Source: Actinophytocola sp036555685 (GTDB lineage Bacteria; Actinomycetota; Actinomycetes; Mycobacteriales; Pseudonocardiaceae). From it: a stretch of 64,000 bases of DNA. This document shows positions 61,979 to 64,000 of this stretch, piece by piece (position 1 is the stretch's first letter; every line of letters begins with the position of its first letter). The notes under the pieces were generated by a model. It ran no database searches, was not told the DNA's origin, and saw only the letters and a list, made by a program, of their open reading frames with translations. Location of the stretch: assembly GCF_036555685.1 (NCBI RefSeq), contig NZ_DATBKY010000273.1, forward strand, positions 4,065-68,064, read 5' to 3'. Made by a program: the position numbers and the translations under genes.

Positions 61979-62420
61979 CACGTCGCGCCTGACCGGCGCG
62001 TCGCGGACGCCGCTGGAGAACCTTCGCGCCCCCATCGCGTGGGGAGCGGTGGTAGGCCTGGTCCAGGCCGCGTCCCCGATCGCCTTCTGGTGGCTCACTC
62101 CGACCACGGTCTACGCACTCAGCCTGCCCCTGATCGCAGCGGTCTACATCGGACTCAGCGTGGCCGACGGACGCGCGAAGGTCATCGCCGTCGAATGCGG
62201 CGTCGTGTTCGCCTTCGTGATCATCGCCGCCACCGCCGTCACCGGACCAGCATGGCTCATCGTGATCGGACTGGCCGGCCACGGCCTGAAGGATCTTTGG
62301 CAACATCACACCCAGTTCGTCGCCGACACCCGATGGTGGCCGCCATTCTGCGCCGTCGTCGACTGGGTCGCCGCCACCATCCTGGCCGTCGCGATAACCG
62401 CAGGCGTCCAACTGACCTAG
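61962..62420 (+). CDS. Small four-helix membrane protein, third gene of the oxidase operon
   Basis: 152 aa. Four hydrophobic helices (APIAWGAVVGLVQAASPIAFWWL, VYALSLPLIAAVYIGLSVA, VIAVECGVVFAFVIIAATAV, FCAVVDWVAATILAVAITAG) and a conserved-looking loop GLAGHGLKDLWQHHTQFVADTRWWPPF, rich in His and Trp, which could bind metal or heme. No named family. Its start lies inside the flavoprotein end, so it belongs to the operon and probably localises or assists that pair. Confidence 0.75.
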   Translation: MRRNADTSRLTGASRTPLENLRAPIAWGAVVGLVQAASPIAFWWLTPTTVYALSLPLIAAVYIGLSVADGRAKVIAVECGVVFAFVIIAATAVTGPAWLIVIGLAGHGLKDLWQHHTQFVADTRWWPPFCAVVDWVAATILAVAITAGVQLT

Positions 62421-62624
62421 CGATCGATCTGTCTCCCACGGCCACGTTCCCCGTTGGGAGGCGCGTGTGGCGTCCGGTGTTCAGGCCTCGGCTAGGCGGT
62501 TGCCGGACGCTTGGCGGCAAGGAACCGCACGACGGGAAAGCTGAGGCCGACCGGTGGATGGTTCGACCTGGGCTGGTGTGGCCACCCCGGCTCCACGTGG
62601 CGGCTGCATGCGCGCTACTGGCTG

Positions 62625-63200
62625 TCACCGCTGGCGGGTTGGGTTTGTGCGCTGGTGTGCATTGAAGCGCGCTTTCTTCTGACGATTCCCGCACGTGTTC
62701 ATGTCACACCATCGGCGGGTGCGGCTTTGGCTGGTGTCGAAGAAGGCGGCCTGGCAGGTTGGTGATGCGCACAGGGCCAATTTTCCGTCTCGTTCGCCTG
62801 CGATGATGCTGATCGCGTCGGCGGCTATCACGCCTAGGGCATCTTCTACGCGGGAAGTCGAGCTGAGTCGCCATTGTCGATTGCCCTCGGGCGTCAGGAT
62901 GGCTGCGGCCCGACCCTGAGTGCTGCAGTCATTGATGACTTGGACAGCAGGCGGGGGGAGAGCGTCTTGGATTGCGGCCGCTGTCGCGGCAGCGTGAATT
63001 GATTCCCTCAGTTCCCACGCGCGTTCGTGCTGGGCGGTGGTGCAGGACTCCACGGCGAGGCCGTTCACGGCCAGCCAGTCGATCAGTCGGTTCGGCGTGG
63101 GGATGCGCTCCACAGCGTTGCCATGACGCTCCGTCAGGGTCCCCGTGAAGCTGGTCGCCAGCACGTTACCGAGACGGAAGCCAGGAAACCGAGCACTCAT
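62625..63200 (-). CDS. CGNR zinc-finger regulator with ABATE domain
   Basis: 191 aa. The N-terminal part is the ABATE stress-ligand domain (LGNVLATSFTGTLTERHGNAVERIPTPNRLIDWL), then helices, and a C-terminal CGNR zinc finger: Cys144 and Cys149 (CASPTC), Cys165 and Cys170 in RRWCDMNTCGNRQKKARF. Such proteins are putative DNA-binding transcription regulators in actinomycetes. ATG 63200 directly abuts a palindrome that also contains its ribosome site AAGGTGG, implying autorepression. Divergent from the epoxide hydrolase gene, its probable target. Confidence 0.9.
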   Translation of the reverse strand: MSARFPGFRLGNVLATSFTGTLTERHGNAVERIPTPNRLIDWLAVNGLAVESCTTAQHERAWELRESIHAAATAAAIQDALPPPAVQVINDCSTQGRAAAILTPEGNRQWRLSSTSRVEDALGVIAADAISIIAGERDGKLALCASPTCQAAFFDTSQSRTRRWCDMNTCGNRQKKARFNAHQRTNPTRQR

Positions 63201-63201
63201 G

Positions 63202-63262
63202 GAACCACCTTAGCTGGTTGCGCGCTGACATCGAGACATGCTAGAACCGTCTTAGCCGGTTC
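63202..63262. promoter_or_regulatory. Paired matching palindromes in the CGNR/epoxide hydrolase divergent region
   Basis: GAACCACCTTAGCTGGTTG (63202-63220) and GAACCGTCTTAGCCGGTTC (63244-63262) share the form GAACC-NN-CTTAGC-N-GGTT and start exactly 42 bases apart, about four helical turns. The second has perfect six-base arms. The first overlaps the regulator's ribosome site. They are very likely operators of the CGNR protein. Confidence 0.7.
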
Positions 63263-63301
63263 CGACAGGGTCCACGCTCCTAACGATGATCAGGAGGTCT
63301 C

Positions 63302-63394
63302 ATGGCCAGACACTGGTTCGTCACCGACGCTGCGGCCGGCATTGATCGTGTCCTCGTCACCGCGTCGGCTCACCCCGGAGGGGACCGCTCATGA
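63302..63394 (+). pseudogene. SDR N-terminal remnant or leader ORF before the epoxide hydrolase
   Basis: A 30-residue frame (MARHWFVTDAAAGIDRVLVT...PGGDRS) behind a near-ideal AGGAGG (63292-63297). It looks like the first beta-alpha-beta of an SDR (typically WFVTGASAGIGRAL) but with the key Gly replaced by Asp and Ala, and it ends after 30 codons. Its TGA overlaps the hydrolase ATG (ATGA). It is most simply an internally deleted SDR gene kept as a translated, coupled leader. Confidence 0.5.
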
Positions 63395-64000
63395 ACCGTC
63401 TGACCAGCGACGTGCAAGCATTCGAAGCCCACGCAACCGACGCTGACCTCGATGACCTGCGCGCGCGGCTGGCCGCGGCGCGGCTGCCGGAGGCTGAGAC
63501 GGTGTGCCGGGCCGCGCCCGGCCCTCGCCGATGGGAACAGGGCGTTCCTCTTGCTGACCTCGTCGATGTCGTGAACTACTGGCGCACCGGGTACGACTGG
63601 CGGTCGTTCGAAGCGCGCCTCAACCGGATCGGCCAGTTCCGCACGACCATTGATGATCTCGGAATCCACTTCCTGCATCGCCGATCCGCGCGCGCTGATG
63701 CCACTCCGCTGATCGTGACGCACGGCTGGCTAGGCAGCATTGCTGAGTTCGTCTACGTAGTAGACGAGCTGGCCGATCCGAAAGATGCGGACGCGCCGGC
63801 GTTCCACGTCGTGGTCCCGTCGTTGCCGGGCTTTGGTTACAGCGACAAGCCGGCCGTCACCGGGTGGGGAATCGAGAAGATCGCGGCCGCCTGGGTGGAA
63901 CTGATGGGCAGGCTCGGCTACAGCAGGTTCGTAGCCCAGGGCGGCGACTGGGGAGGTGTGATCACCACGGTCCTTGGCGGCAGGTTCCCGGAGCACGTTC
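63391..64000 (+). CDS. Epoxide hydrolase (EHN domain plus alpha/beta fold), 3' end outside the window
   Basis: The first 203 codons are present. The N-terminal EHN region (FEAHATDADLDDLRARLAAARLPEAET, YWRTGYDWRSFEARLNRIGQFRTTIDDLGIHFLHRRS) is typical of microsomal-type epoxide hydrolases, then HGW (111-113) as oxyanion loop and QGGDWGG with Asp186, the alkylating nucleophile. The enzyme would open an epoxide to a diol. ATG 63391 is coupled to the short SDR-like ORF. Its charge-relay His and Asp lie beyond the edge. Regulation by the divergent CGNR protein is likely. Confidence 0.9.
   Translation, partial: MNRLTSDVQAFEAHATDADLDDLRARLAAARLPEAETVCRAAPGPRRWEQGVPLADLVDVVNYWRTGYDWRSFEARLNRIGQFRTTIDDLGIHFLHRRSARADATPLIVTHGWLGSIAEFVYVVDELADPKDADAPAFHVVVPSLPGFGYSDKPAVTGWGIEKIAAAWVELMGRLGYSRFVAQGGDWGGVITTVLGGRFPEHV

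Overview
The window is chromosomal DNA from a high-GC actinomycete. Three things point there: coding sequence near 70% GC with G/C-biased third codon positions, frequent GTG starts, and many four-base ATGA start/stop overlaps. The gene families (PucR and SARP/AfsR regulators, CocE and PapA-like enzymes, QcrB/CtaD respiratory proteins, F420-type reductase, CGNR regulator) suit a Pseudonocardiaceae-like genus such as Amycolatopsis or Pseudonocardia. The genus is an inference. I saw no rRNA, tRNA, CRISPR array, transposase or phage gene.

Layout. 1-2.1 kb: the 3' end of a V/A-type ATPase operon (A, B, D). 2.3-8.5 kb: a small membrane peptide, a free-standing proteasome-fold Ntn hydrolase whose Met-Thr start would expose Thr1, a frameshifted virginiamycin-B-lyase-type propeller, an F420/NADP reductase-like protein, cytochrome oxidase subunit I and a TerC protein. 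8.8-32.6 kb is one large acyl-metabolism and peptide-chemistry locus. It has a PucR regulator, a ketoacyl synthase III / SDR / HxxxDG acyltransferase operon, a second PucR-type regulator, a nine-gene operon (thiolase, acyl-CoA ligase, SDR, CocE hydrolase, oligopeptide-type ABC importer with a fused permease-ATPase, HSL esterase), and on the opposite strand a compact operon of a stand-alone adenylation-carrier didomain, two free condensation domains and a patatin, preceded by an AraC regulator.

33-43 kb: small membrane and lipoproteins, a secreted Asp-box propeller, SLC13 and GltS-type carriers, a low-GC membrane-anchored orphan gene and an OafA-type acyltransferase. 43-50 kb: a cytochrome P450, a CBS-BON protein behind DosR-like boxes, a cyclase/PIG-L pair, a hydrolase and a methyltransferase. 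50-64 kb: a low-GC membrane orphan, a QcrB paralogue that has lost both heme bH ligands, a secreted orphan, a metal-binding HMA protein, a large SARP-NB-ARC-TPR regulator, a membrane-anchored hydrolase, a multicopper oxidase with an embedded heavy-metal-binding module in operon with a flavoprotein, and a CGNR regulator divergent from an epoxide hydrolase over a pair of matching palindromes.

How it fits together. The 10-26 kb genes read as uptake of a peptide- or acyl-type molecule, hydrolysis, CoA activation and chain modification. The facing 26-31 kb operon could build a small acylated amide or ester from an acid loaded on the free carrier protein. The most unusual items are that minimal stand-alone NRPS-like operon, the QcrB without a bH site, the metal-module oxidase and the autonomous Ntn hydrolase.
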